24,364 bases of DNA from an uncultured Bacteroidales bacterium. Lineage in GTDB: Bacteria; Bacteroidota; Bacteroidia; Bacteroidales; Paludibacteraceae. The notes beneath the pieces were generated by a model. That model made no database searches, was not told the origin of the DNA, and was given only the letters and a program-made list of their open reading frames with translations. The stretch spans positions 1-24,364 of the forward strand of contig CALEPS010000099.1 in the NCBI GenBank assembly GCA_937910305.1, written 5' to 3'. A program made the position numbers and the translations under genes. Shown here piece after piece: positions 1 to 7,783 of this stretch. How positions within the stretch are numbered: position 1 is the stretch's first letter; each line of letters starts with the position of its first letter.

Positions 1-2
1 GG

Positions 3-593
3 GGAGACATTAGCACACTTAGTTTCCATGCTACAAAAGTGTATGGTACAATTGAAGGAGGCGCACTTATTTGTCATAGTGCGGAAATGAAATATCAGAT
101 AGACAACCTCAAAAACTTCGGTTTTAGAGGAGAGACGACTATCGTTGCTCCGGGTATAAATGGCAAAATGGATGAAGTTCGTGCTGCCTTTGGTTTGTTA
201 AACTTAAAGCAAATAGATGCTGCGATTGAGGCGCGACATAAAGTTGTTGCTCGGTATCGCCAAGCCATCGATCAAATAGAAGGATTAACTTATTTGGTAG
301 AGCAACCAAATATCCGTTATAATTACGGCTATTTCCCCATTTTTGTCAATGAAGCCCAATATGGAATGAGCCGCGATGCTCTCTATGAAAAACTCAAAGC
401 GAACAACATATTAGGTCGCCGTTATTTTTATCCGCTAATCAGCACGCTTAATCCATATAAAGACTATCCTTCTGCTAGGCCGGAGAACTTGCCTGTCGCT
501 ACCAAAATGGCAAACGAGGTCTTGTGCCTTCCTATGCATCATGGTCTAAGCGAAGAAAATGTCGAACGCATAATAAACTGTATTAAGAAATGA
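3..593 (+). CDS. DegT/DnrJ/EryC1/StrS-family sugar aminotransferase, 3' part (5' end outside window)
   Basis: PLP-dependent aminotransferase that would install an amino group on a nucleotide-linked keto-sugar for surface polysaccharide synthesis in the cytoplasm. The reading frame is open from base 3, so the true start lies upstream of the window; the GTG at 39 is internal. The first visible residues read SFHATKVYGTIEGGA, the family's PLP-lysine motif, with the Schiff-base lysine codon at 36-38. The rest (196 residues seen) has the family's usual C-terminal half: FGFRG, then NGKMDEVRAAFGLLNL, then a late CLPMHHGLS segment. It ends in an ATGA overlap with the next gene, so the two are probably translationally coupled. 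The sugar substrate cannot be told from this fragment. The family call is firm; a WecE- or FdtB-like role is only one possibility. Confidence 0.9.
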   Translation, partial: GDISTLSFHATKVYGTIEGGALICHSAEMKYQIDNLKNFGFRGETTIVAPGINGKMDEVRAAFGLLNLKQIDAAIEARHKVVARYRQAIDQIEGLTYLVEQPNIRYNYGYFPIFVNEAQYGMSRDALYEKLKANNILGRRYFYPLISTLNPYKDYPSARPENLPVATKMANEVLCLPMHHGLSEENVERIINCIKK

Positions 594-1864
594 AAAATAT
601 TTTAGTGTTTCCGTGTGGTTCGGAGATCGCTCTTGAAATATATCGATCACTTTCCCATTCTACATATTTTCATCTTATAGGTGCAAGTAGTGTAGATGAT
701 CACGGACGATTTGTTTATGAAGATTATATAGGTGATATCCCGTTTGTTACTGATTCTTTGTTTTGTTCTAAAATAAAAAATATTGTTTCCCAATACAATA
801 TAGACGCCATCTATCCTGCAACCGATATGGCTATTGCATGTTTAAAACGAATAGAACTTCAGTTAGGATGTATTGTAATAGCACCCCCAGTAGAGACTAC
901 AGAAATATGCTTATCTAAACGTAAAACTTATACTCGTTTAGGTGAAGTAATACCGGTGCCTCAAGAGTATAAAAATATAGATGAAATTATAAAATACCCC
1001 GTATTCGGCAAGCATAATATTGGGCATAGTGCGATTGGAACTCAACGTTTGGATGATAAAGAAATGACTTTGGATTATTTATCGCACAACCCAGATTCGG
1101 TTATTTGTGATTTCTTGCCCGGAGAGGAATATACTGTCGATTGTTTTTCTAATAGCAGAAGAGAATTATTATTCTATGGAGTAAGACTTAGAGCAAGAAT
1201 AAAAAATGGAATTAGTGTATATACTATCCCCGTAAAAGACGAAAATAATGATTTCCGCAGGTTGATAGAAAACATTAATATTACTTTGGACCTTAGAGGA
1301 GCATGGTTTGCGCAATTTAAAAGAGATAATGAAGGCAATTTAGTACTATTAGAAGTAGCGGCTCGTTTTGGAGGATCTTCTGCTCTATATCGTGCGATAG
1401 GGGTAAACTTTGCTCAACTGACGTTATTTGATGCCTTAGGATATGATGTTGTTGTTAGTCATAATGATTATAATGTAGAAATGGATCGGGCATTAGACAA
1501 TGTGTTTAAATTTGATATTTTTTACTCTGAGGTCTTTGTTGATTTTGATGATTGTTTATGTTTAGATCAGCAAATTGTTAATACCGCGCTCATAGCGTAC
1601 TTGTATCAATGTCGTAATCAAAATATTCGCATTACACTGTTAACCCACCACGACAATGACATATATGATTCTTTAAAAAAGTTGTGCATCGGAGATATCT
1701 TTGGACGAATAATCCAAATTGATAGAACAAAACGCAAAGTAGATTATATTGACAATCCCAATAGTATTTTTATTGACGACTCCTTTGCAGAAAGGAAATC
1801 TGTACAAGAAAAAGGGATACCAGTATTTAGTGTGGATATGGTACTAATGCTCTTAAAATTATGA
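590..1864 (+). CDS. ATP-grasp enzyme with C-terminal HAD-like domain
   Basis: A 424-residue two-domain protein. Residues 1-115 form a Rossmann-like pre-ATP-grasp region (MKNILVFPCGSEIAL). Residues about 115-290 look like an ATP-grasp fold, with CDFLPGEEYTVDCF in the middle and the metal/ATP-binding strand LLEVAARFGG (E255, R259). Residues about 315-424 form a HAD-type domain: VDFDDCL gives motif I (D318, D320), TLLTHH fits motif II, nearby lysines could supply motif III, and FIDDS gives motif IV (D396, D397). ATP-grasp enzymes join a carboxylate to an amine or similar nucleophile through an acyl phosphate; HAD domains usually remove phosphate. Starts and ends in ATGA overlaps with its neighbours, so it belongs to the polysaccharide operon. 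Inference: it adds an amino acid or other acid to a sugar or sugar precursor. The exact reaction is unknown. Its A+T content is clearly higher than in the genes after 3100. Confidence 0.8.
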   Translation: MKNILVFPCGSEIALEIYRSLSHSTYFHLIGASSVDDHGRFVYEDYIGDIPFVTDSLFCSKIKNIVSQYNIDAIYPATDMAIACLKRIELQLGCIVIAPPVETTEICLSKRKTYTRLGEVIPVPQEYKNIDEIIKYPVFGKHNIGHSAIGTQRLDDKEMTLDYLSHNPDSVICDFLPGEEYTVDCFSNSRRELLFYGVRLRARIKNGISVYTIPVKDENNDFRRLIENINITLDLRGAWFAQFKRDNEGNLVLLEVAARFGGSSALYRAIGVNFAQLTLFDALGYDVVVSHNDYNVEMDRALDNVFKFDIFYSEVFVDFDDCLCLDQQIVNTALIAYLYQCRNQNIRITLLTHHDNDIYDSLKKLCIGDIFGRIIQIDRTKRKVDYIDNPNSIFIDDSFAERKSVQEKGIPVFSVDMVLMLLKL

Positions 1865-2790
1865 AAACACCACTTGTATCTATATGTTGTATTACGTACA
1901 ATCATGAGCCATATATTAAAGACACTTTAAATGGCTTTTTGTCACAAAAAACAACTTTCCCTTTTGAAATCGTAATTAGCGATGATTGTAGTAAGGATAA
2001 CACCCATAAAATCATAACTAATTATATTCGGAAATACCCCGATTTGTTCCGTGATGTTAGTCCGTCTCGCAACATGGGCTCTTTTGCTAATTTTACGTAT
2101 GTACAAGAACAAGCGAAAGGGAAATACATCGCTTTCTGCGAAGGCGATGATTATTGGACAGATCCTTTAAAACTCCAAAAACAAATTGATATTTTGGAGG
2201 CAAATGATAAACTTATTGCATGCTGTACAAATCATTCAACCGTTGACAGTCATGGACATCTTCTTGTCAGTAGAAACGAGAAAATTGTAAAAGACAATAT
2301 TCAAGGGCAGTATAATTTACGCGATTTCTTTAATGACAATCATCAATATCCTACACTTACTGTTGTATTTCGCACGGATAATAAGGAAGCTGTTTTAGAA
2401 AAATTGAAATATGTTAAGAATCAGTTCCTTGGAGATTGGATACTTTGGATTTGTTTGCTGATTTATGGAGATATGTATTATTTAGACGAAGTAACAGCTG
2501 CTTATAGGGTCAATCCTACTTCTCTTACACATACCGTTAATCGGGTGGCGCGGGCTAAAGCTAGCGCAAATATCTGTCGAAGAGTTGCTGATGTATTGCA
2601 AGATAGATATGCAGATATAGCGGAAAATCTGCGTGATACTAGATGGACATGGATTCCATTAATGTTCGCCTATAGGGCGGAAAAGAAATATATCCGCATG
2701 GTAGGGTGTGCATTTATGGCTTTGGTTTTGTGTCCCGGATCACTGTGGAATACTTTTAAATCTGTAATGAATAAACGAAAAAACAAATAA
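1861..2790 (+). CDS. Glycosyltransferase family 2
   Basis: GT-A fold inverting glycosyltransferase that would add one sugar to a lipid-linked polysaccharide repeat unit at the inner face of the cytoplasmic membrane. The N-terminus VSICCITYNHEPYI and the segment EIVISDDCSKDNT (residues about 36-48) are the GT2 nucleotide-sugar binding region. FCEGDDYWTDPLK (D96, D97) carries the DXD-like metal site. The C-terminal 30 residues include a short hydrophobic stretch (GCAFMALVLCPGSLW) that may touch the membrane. The 309-residue length is normal for Bacteroidota capsule or O-antigen GT2 enzymes. The start overlaps the previous stop as ATGA. Donor and acceptor cannot be predicted. A+T-rich like the rest of the cluster. 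Confidence 0.92.
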   Translation: MKTPLVSICCITYNHEPYIKDTLNGFLSQKTTFPFEIVISDDCSKDNTHKIITNYIRKYPDLFRDVSPSRNMGSFANFTYVQEQAKGKYIAFCEGDDYWTDPLKLQKQIDILEANDKLIACCTNHSTVDSHGHLLVSRNEKIVKDNIQGQYNLRDFFNDNHQYPTLTVVFRTDNKEAVLEKLKYVKNQFLGDWILWICLLIYGDMYYLDEVTAAYRVNPTSLTHTVNRVARAKASANICRRVADVLQDRYADIAENLRDTRWTWIPLMFAYRAEKKYIRMVGCAFMALVLCPGSLWNTFKSVMNKRKNK

Positions 2791-2794
2791 TCAT

Positions 2795-3013
2795 ATGTTC
2801 AAATACACAAAACGACTTTTTTCTGACATCCGTTTCTGGTGTCGGGAAATAAAGATCCGAAGGGCGGAAAATGCCGAATGGGAACGAATTGAAGACGAGG
2901 CCGAATGCGGCATTTGTCACCCCATGACAGGTTTTGCCTATTTCCAGACCATGAGCCACAATCGCGTAGAGCGCAAACAACGCCACGAACAAGAAAAACG
3001 AGCCATGCAATGA
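2795..3013 (+). CDS. Small charged protein of unknown function (72 aa)
   Basis: Not recognised. It starts four bases after the glycosyltransferase stop and ends inside the hairpin that closes the operon; its TGA at 3011-3013 is the last three bases of the loop. The product is hydrophilic and rich in R, K and E, with the start MFKYTKRLF, a central CGICHPMTGFAYFQ and a very basic tail (RVERKQRHEQEKRAMQ). No signal peptide or membrane segment is visible. Base composition is nearer to the downstream housekeeping genes than to the AT-rich polysaccharide genes, so it may predate the cluster. Open frames also exist on the opposite strand here, but they run against the operon and through its terminator, so this strand is preferred. 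Moderate confidence that it is translated. Confidence 0.5.
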   Translation: MFKYTKRLFSDIRFWCREIKIRRAENAEWERIEDEAECGICHPMTGFAYFQTMSHNRVERKQRHEQEKRAMQ

Positions 3014-3025
3014 CTCGTTTTTCTT
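2991..3025 (+). terminator. Hairpin terminator closing the polysaccharide operon
   Basis: A perfect 12-base inverted repeat, AAGAAAAACGAG (2991-3002) and CTCGTTTTTCTT (3014-3025), around an 11-base loop. The T-rich descending arm supplies the U-tract. The symmetry lets it act in both directions, so it may also stop transcription arriving from glnN on the minus strand. Confidence 0.8.
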
Positions 3026-3045
3026 CGTAACTCATCCAACTCAGC

Positions 3046-3093
3046 AGCGCCTTACGGCGTCAGCCGCTAACGCGGATAGCGCTAAAGCGGAAG
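3046..3093. repeat. Three tandem mini-hairpins with a 16-base period
   Basis: Three consecutive 16-base units (3046, 3062, 3078) are imperfect copies of one another. Each holds a small hairpin: CGCC-TTAC-GGCG (3048-3059), CCGC-TAAC-GCGG (3064-3075) and CGCT-AA-AGCG (3080-3089). They lie between the polysaccharide-operon terminator and the end of glnN, so they would be in the glnN 3' untranslated region. Possible roles are mRNA 3'-end protection, weak termination or a dispersed palindromic element. None is shown by the sequence. Confidence 0.6.
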
Positions 3094-3107
3094 CTCTGAA
3101 TTGCCGT

Positions 3108-5309
3108 TTATCTAATAAACATCATCTCTCTGTATTTGGGCAGCGTCCATAACTCGTCATCAACAATGAGTTCAAGCGCATCCGCATGTTCTCTTATGTC
3201 CGCCATCAGAGGCAGAATCGTATCATGATAAGCGATGGCTTTTGCCCGCTCGTCCGGCTGGCGATTGGCTTTATGACGCGCCTCGGTCATAGCCTCTACA
3301 CCTTTGAGAATAGCCGCTGAATGGCTCTCTATCTGCCGGATAATACTATAATCCATTTCGTTCAAGGCGGCCGTTTCATCCGCCGAGAAGACCTGCTTGA
3401 CAGTCAGTACATTATTAAGCAACATGGTCTGATAGCGTTTGGCTGCCGGCAAGACATGGTTGATCACCAGATCACCGAGCACACGGCTCTCTATCTGCAG
3501 TTTCTTGGCATAAGTTTCCCATTTGACCTCACTGCGGCTATGCAATTCCGCCTCGTTGAGAACGCCCGTCAATTGGAACATCCGGATCGTATCCGGCGCG
3601 AGATAACGATCAATGACCAACGGCACACTGGTCTCGCAATCCAGACCGCGCTCAGCCGCTTCGGCTCTCCATTCGTCGCTATAACCGTTGCCCTCAAAAC
3701 GAATCGCTTTGCAGGCTACAATATAATTGCGGATGATGTCGAACAGAGCACGTTCCTTGGGTTCGCCTTTCTCCACCCGTCTGTCCACCTCAGATTTGAA
3801 AAGCATCAACTGCTCTGCGACCGCGGCATTAAGCGCCAGCATCGCTCCACCGCAGTTAGCACTTGATCCTACTGCACGGAACTCAAAGCGATTACCTGTA
3901 AAAGCAAACGGAGAGGTTCGGTTGCGGTCCGTGTTATCCAACAGGATCTCCGGGATATTAGCCACACCCAGTTTCATCTCCTTTTTGGCGTTGATGATAA
4001 TACCCTCCTCCGCCGTAGCGTGCTCAAGTTTATCCAGTACCTCTGTAATCTGTTTGCCAAGGAAGACGGATATAATAGCCGGCGGTGCTTCATTGGCTCC
4101 CAGACGGTGCTCGTTTGTAGCAGAGACGATGGAAGCCTTCAGCAATCCGTTATGCCGGTGCACCGCCATTAAGACATTAACAAGGAAAGTAACGAACTGC
4201 AGATTTTGATAAGGGTTCTTTCCCGGCGCAAGAAGATTTACTCCCGTATTGGTCTGAAGCGACCAGTTGCAATGCTTTCCGCTTCCATTGACTCCCGCAA
4301 ACGGTTTCTCATGCAGCAACACACGGAAATGGTGCTTCTGCGCTACCCGCTCCATGATAGACATAACCAGCAGATTATGGTCGTTCGCCAAATTGACATC
4401 CTCGTATATAGGCGCCATCTCAAACTGGTTGGGAGCTACTTCGTTGTGACGCGTACGCACGGGTATGCCTGCGCATAACGCTTCATATTCTAAATCGCGC
4501 ATGAACGCGAGCACGCGTTGCGGGATAGCTCCGAAATAATGATCCTCCAACTGCTGGCTCTTAGCCGAGTTATGCCCCATGAGGGTGCGCCCCGTCAGCA
4601 TCAAATCCGGCCGAGCCATATACAGCGATTCGTCTACCAGGAAATACTCTTGTTCCCATCCCAAGTTGACATGTACATGTTTCACCGTCTTGTCAAAAAG
4701 ACCGCATACCTCTCTCGCGGCATGACAGAGCGAAGCCGTAGAACGGATTAGAGGTGTCTTGTAATCCAGCGCCTCACCGGTATAAGCCACAAAAACCGTT
4801 GGGATACACAACGTGTCGCCTATCAGGAAAACCGGACTTGAGGGATCCCAAGCCGAATAACCGCGCGCCTCAAAAGTGTTACGGATACCGCCGGAAGGGA
4901 AAGACGAAGCGTCCGGTTCTTGCTGATAGAGACTGTCACCGCTAAATTCTTCTATCAATTCGCCGTCCTTGGTCAAAGAAAAGAAAGCGTCATGCTTCTC
5001 TGCCGTGCCGCCGGTCAAAGGTTGAAACCAATGAGTGAAATGCGTGGCACCATGATCCATTGCCCATTTGCGCATTCCGATAGCTACATTGCCGGCTATA
5101 TCGCGATGGATTGTACGGCCGTTATCCACATCGTCGAAGAGCTGCTCAAGCACTTCTTCGGCTATATATTCCTTCATTTTTGCACGAGTGAATACGTCAC
5201 GCGCAAAGAAATCCTTCACGCGTTCATTCTCTTGTGTACAACTTGGAGTTACTTGAGCAAAACTATGCTCTTTTGCGGTTTTTAACGCTTCAAATCGAAC
5301 ATTACTCAT
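3108..5309 (-). CDS. glnN: Glutamine synthetase type III
   Basis: Makes glutamine from glutamate, ammonia and ATP in the cytoplasm. The 733-residue length is that of the GSIII class (about 700-730), far longer than GSI or GSII. Class motifs are seen in order: GWEQEYFLVD (217-226), the glutamate-bearing metal-site strand; HNEVAPNQFEMAPI (288-301); and NGSGKHCNWS (341-350), the GSIII ATP/glutamate-site signature. The ATG at 5309 is placed sensibly below a Bacteroidota promoter (box at 5362-5369). It diverges from glyA. No PII gene, ammonium transporter or obvious NtrC-type site is adjacent, so nitrogen regulation cannot be read here. The three mini-hairpins follow its stop. Start and family are both secure. 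Confidence 0.97.
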   Translation of the reverse strand: MSNVRFEALKTAKEHSFAQVTPSCTQENERVKDFFARDVFTRAKMKEYIAEEVLEQLFDDVDNGRTIHRDIAGNVAIGMRKWAMDHGATHFTHWFQPLTGGTAEKHDAFFSLTKDGELIEEFSGDSLYQQEPDASSFPSGGIRNTFEARGYSAWDPSSPVFLIGDTLCIPTVFVAYTGEALDYKTPLIRSTASLCHAAREVCGLFDKTVKHVHVNLGWEQEYFLVDESLYMARPDLMLTGRTLMGHNSAKSQQLEDHYFGAIPQRVLAFMRDLEYEALCAGIPVRTRHNEVAPNQFEMAPIYEDVNLANDHNLLVMSIMERVAQKHHFRVLLHEKPFAGVNGSGKHCNWSLQTNTGVNLLAPGKNPYQNLQFVTFLVNVLMAVHRHNGLLKASIVSATNEHRLGANEAPPAIISVFLGKQITEVLDKLEHATAEEGIIINAKKEMKLGVANIPEILLDNTDRNRTSPFAFTGNRFEFRAVGSSANCGGAMLALNAAVAEQLMLFKSEVDRRVEKGEPKERALFDIIRNYIVACKAIRFEGNGYSDEWRAEAAERGLDCETSVPLVIDRYLAPDTIRMFQLTGVLNEAELHSRSEVKWETYAKKLQIESRVLGDLVINHVLPAAKRYQTMLLNNVLTVKQVFSADETAALNEMDYSIIRQIESHSAAILKGVEAMTEARHKANRQPDERAKAIAYHDTILPLMADIREHADALELIVDDELWTLPKYREMMFIR

Positions 5310-5361
5310 ATTTTTGATGCTGTTTTTGGATTTTAATCCGATTAAATTTCAAAATCTGCCG

Positions 5362-5393
5362 CAAAAGTACTGCTTTTTTTTGAATTAACCAAA
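5362..5393 (-). promoter_or_regulatory. glnN promoter (Bacteroidota type)
   Basis: On the minus strand, TTTG (5393-5390) is followed by 20 bases and then TACTTTTG (5369-5362), matching the -33 TTTG and -7 TAnnTTTG consensus. The leader to the ATG at 5309 is about 45-50 bases and includes an imperfect TTTAAT/ATTAAA inverted repeat near 5332-5346, which could be a regulator site. That last point is speculative. Confidence 0.75.
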
Positions 5394-5441
5394 TATTTCT
5401 GTACTTTTTATCGGGAAATACGTATTTTTTTTGTAATTTAC

Positions 5442-5472
5442 TTGCATATATCATTTTTTTGTTGTAATTTTG
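5442..5472 (+). promoter_or_regulatory. glyA promoter (Bacteroidota type)
   Basis: TTG (5442-5444), a 20-base spacer, then TAATTTTG (5465-5472). The predicted transcript start is just after 5475, giving a leader of about 20 bases before the ATG at 5499. Confidence 0.75.
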
Positions 5473-5498
5473 CGGCACAAATCAGATTTAATTAGATT

Positions 5499-6779
5499 AT
5501 GAATCGGGACAATGAGATTTTTGACGTAATTCGTCGTGAACGGGAACGTCAAACAAAAGGTATCGAGTTGATTGCAAGTGAGAACTTCGTAAGCGATCAG
5601 GTAATGGAAGCCATGGGCAGCGTGCTGACCAATAAATATGCCGAGGGATATCCCGGCCATCGCTACTATGGAGGTTGCGAAGTCGTGGATATTGCAGAAG
5701 ATATCGCTCGCACACGGCTGAAGAAGCTCTACAACGCCGAGTATGTGAACGTACAGCCTCATAGCGGTGCGCAAGCCAACATGGCGGTATTCATGGCATG
5801 CCTGAAGCCCGGTGATACATTCATGGGACTTAACTTGAGCCATGGAGGTCACCTCAGTCATGGATCGGCCGTCAACTTCAGCGGGCTGATGTTCAATGCC
5901 ATCGGTTATGATCTGAAAGAAGAGACCGGACGCGTGGATTACGATGATCTGGAAATAAAAGCACGCACACACAGACCTAAATTGATTATTGCGGGTGCGA
6001 GCGCGTACAGCCGCGAGTGGGATTACGCACGTATCCGCCGCGTGGCAGATGAGATAGGCGCAATCTTCATGGTAGACATGGCTCACCCTGCCGGTCTGAT
6101 AGCCGCAGGACTATTGGAGAACCCGCTCAAATATGCACATATTGTGACTTCCACAACCCATAAGACGCTTCGAGGTCCCCGAGGAGGAATTATCCTGATG
6201 GGTAAAGATTTTGAAAATCCCTGGGGCAAAACAACCCCAAAAGGCGAAATCAAAAAGATGAGTGCCCTACTCGATTCCGCGGTCTTCCCCGGCACGCAAG
6301 GCGGGCCTCTGGAACATGTGATAGCTGCAAAGGCCGTGGCTTTCGGAGAAGCATTAAGCCCCGAATTCAAGGAATATCAGAAACAAGTGAAATTAAATGC
6401 AGCTGTTATGGCTCAGGCCTTTATCGAGAAGGGCTACAAAGTGATCTCCGGCGGTACGGATAACCATTCGATGCTAATTGATCTGCGCACCAAATTCCCT
6501 GATCTGACAGGTAAGGTTGCAGAGCAAGCGCTTGTCTCAGCAGATATCACCACCAATAAGAACATGGTACCATTTGATAGCCGTTCGGCATTCCAGACCT
6601 CTGGTCTGCGGTTCGGCACTCCGGCTATCACCACTCGTGGGTTGAAGGAAGACCAAATGGGATGGATAGTAGAGTTAATCGACCGCGTACTGCAAGACCC
6701 GACAAGCGAAACCGTGATTAAAACGGTCCGCGAGGAAGTAAATCGCGAGATGATGAAACATCCGCTGTTTGCGTGGTGA
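5499..6779 (+). CDS. glyA: Serine hydroxymethyltransferase
   Basis: PLP enzyme that interconverts serine plus tetrahydrofolate with glycine plus methylene-tetrahydrofolate; it is the main source of one-carbon units. The 426-residue length is normal. Motifs: ELIASENF (23-30), YAEGYPGHRYYGGC (47-60), VNVQPHSGAQAN (83-94), MVDMAHPAGL with D193 and H196, and the PLP-lysine block TSTTHKTLRGPRGG with K222. The ATG at 5499 fits both the promoter position and the conserved N-terminus. It converges on the AraC-family gene with only 7 bases between the stops, and no hairpin terminator is visible there, so transcripts may overlap. Confidence 0.98.
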   Translation: MNRDNEIFDVIRRERERQTKGIELIASENFVSDQVMEAMGSVLTNKYAEGYPGHRYYGGCEVVDIAEDIARTRLKKLYNAEYVNVQPHSGAQANMAVFMACLKPGDTFMGLNLSHGGHLSHGSAVNFSGLMFNAIGYDLKEETGRVDYDDLEIKARTHRPKLIIAGASAYSREWDYARIRRVADEIGAIFMVDMAHPAGLIAAGLLENPLKYAHIVTSTTHKTLRGPRGGIILMGKDFENPWGKTTPKGEIKKMSALLDSAVFPGTQGGPLEHVIAAKAVAFGEALSPEFKEYQKQVKLNAAVMAQAFIEKGYKVISGGTDNHSMLIDLRTKFPDLTGKVAEQALVSADITTNKNMVPFDSRSAFQTSGLRFGTPAITTRGLKEDQMGWIVELIDRVLQDPTSETVIKTVREEVNREMMKHPLFAW

Positions 6780-6786
6780 GATTAGA

Positions 6787-7647
6787 TTAGTTCCTTCTTT
6801 GTTTCCGGTAACGATTCGGAGACATTCCCAAATGCTTCTTTGTATATTGGCAGAAGAAAGAGGTATTGGGGAATTCCATAAACGTGGCTATTTCACGGAT
6901 AGGCATTGTGGTGTTATGGAGATAATGCTTGATCTCGGAAACAGTAATATCTGCTATCCATTCGCCGGCAGACTTGTCGCTGCATGCCTTGCAAACCTCT
7001 GATAGATACTTGGGGGTAATCCCCATCTCTTTGGCGTACCACTGAACCTCGCGCTCATGAGGATGAGCCTGCAGGAGCTGAACGAACCGATGGAAAAGAT
7101 AATCACTCTGGGTAATGGTTGCGCGCGTGCTGACATTGACCAATGCGAGTTTATCCATATAGTTCATCAGTTCCAGTAGTGCCCCGCGTGCTATGAGCAT
7201 CAGCACTTGCTTCCTGTACTCTGTTTGCTTGTCCGAGAGTTGCAGCGTTATGAGATGGAAATACGTTTTAAAGAAATCCCTGCTTACCTCGTTTATTGGA
7301 AATATAGGATTGGCTTTGACATACTCCTGCTTTGCCCACCAATCCGGTTCGACACGCATATGATCAAACATGATTTGCTCATAAATGCCCGCATCAATCG
7401 TGACCTGCATAAATTCAAAATCAGGAGACATCTCGTACGGGCCAACAGGTTGCGTAAAATCAGGAATTCGAACGAACATATCATTCTTGTTAATCCTCAG
7501 CATCGAGCCATGATAGTACACGTCAATATACCCTGCTGTACAGAGAATAACAGACATCGTAGCAACCGAGGATGTACGCGTCTCACGACAGATGCGGAAA
7601 CCTTCCTGTTCGTCAGTAATAAAAAGTGAGTCTGTGTAGAGAATCAT
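6787..7647 (-). CDS. AraC-family transcriptional regulator
   Basis: DNA-binding regulator of 286 residues. Residues about 1-110 look like an AraC-type ligand-binding, cupin-like domain (beta-rich, with CTAGYIDVYYHGSMLRINKNDMF split across strands). The last 100 residues are the double helix-turn-helix domain. They include WYAKEMGITPKYLSEVCK for the first HTH, MPIREIATFMEFPNTSFFCQ for the second, and the typical tail YTKKHLGMSPNRYRK. The effector and target genes are unknown. It diverges from the DUF4837 lipoprotein gene; the two promoters sit 16 bases apart, so the protein could control that gene and itself, but no binding site was identified. It converges on glyA with 7 bases between them. 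Confidence 0.93.
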   Translation of the reverse strand: MILYTDSLFITDEQEGFRICRETRTSSVATMSVILCTAGYIDVYYHGSMLRINKNDMFVRIPDFTQPVGPYEMSPDFEFMQVTIDAGIYEQIMFDHMRVEPDWWAKQEYVKANPIFPINEVSRDFFKTYFHLITLQLSDKQTEYRKQVLMLIARGALLELMNYMDKLALVNVSTRATITQSDYLFHRFVQLLQAHPHEREVQWYAKEMGITPKYLSEVCKACSDKSAGEWIADITVSEIKHYLHNTTMPIREIATFMEFPNTSFFCQYTKKHLGMSPNRYRKQRRN

Positions 7648-7683
7648 TCGTTGTCGTAATTAGAGTTTTGCATAATTTTGGGG

Positions 7684-7715
7684 CAAAAGTACAAAAAAAT
7701 TCTCATTCACGCAAA
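7684..7715 (-). promoter_or_regulatory. Promoter of the AraC-family gene
   Basis: On the minus strand, TTTG (7715-7712), a 20-base spacer and TACTTTTG (7691-7684). The box equals that of glnN. Leader to the ATG at 7647 is about 30 bases. Confidence 0.72.
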
Positions 7716-7731
7716 TTTTTAGTTAATTTTC

Positions 7732-7762
7732 TTGCAAAATCAAATAAAAAAGTGTAATTTTG
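7732..7762 (+). promoter_or_regulatory. Promoter of the DUF4837 lipoprotein gene
   Basis: TTG (7732-7734), 20 bases, TAATTTTG (7755-7762). The position rules out a TTG start at 7760, which would lie within the promoter box, and supports the ATG at 7784 with a leader of about 15 bases. Confidence 0.75.
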
Positions 7763-7783
7763 CACACAAAACACAACTTTATC

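Noticed and set aside
2795..3013. A CxxCH heme-binding motif (CGICH) in the small protein
   Set aside because: A single motif in a short, charged protein with no signal peptide; cytochromes c need export. Treated as chance.
5451..6086. Long open frame of 211 codons on the minus strand opposite glyA
   Set aside because: Fully antisense to a conserved enzyme gene, runs through the glyA promoter and has no recognisable domain.
7760..7783. TTG start eight codons upstream of the DUF4837 lipoprotein
   Set aside because: It overlaps the -7 promoter box, and the lipoprotein signal begins properly at the ATG at 7784.
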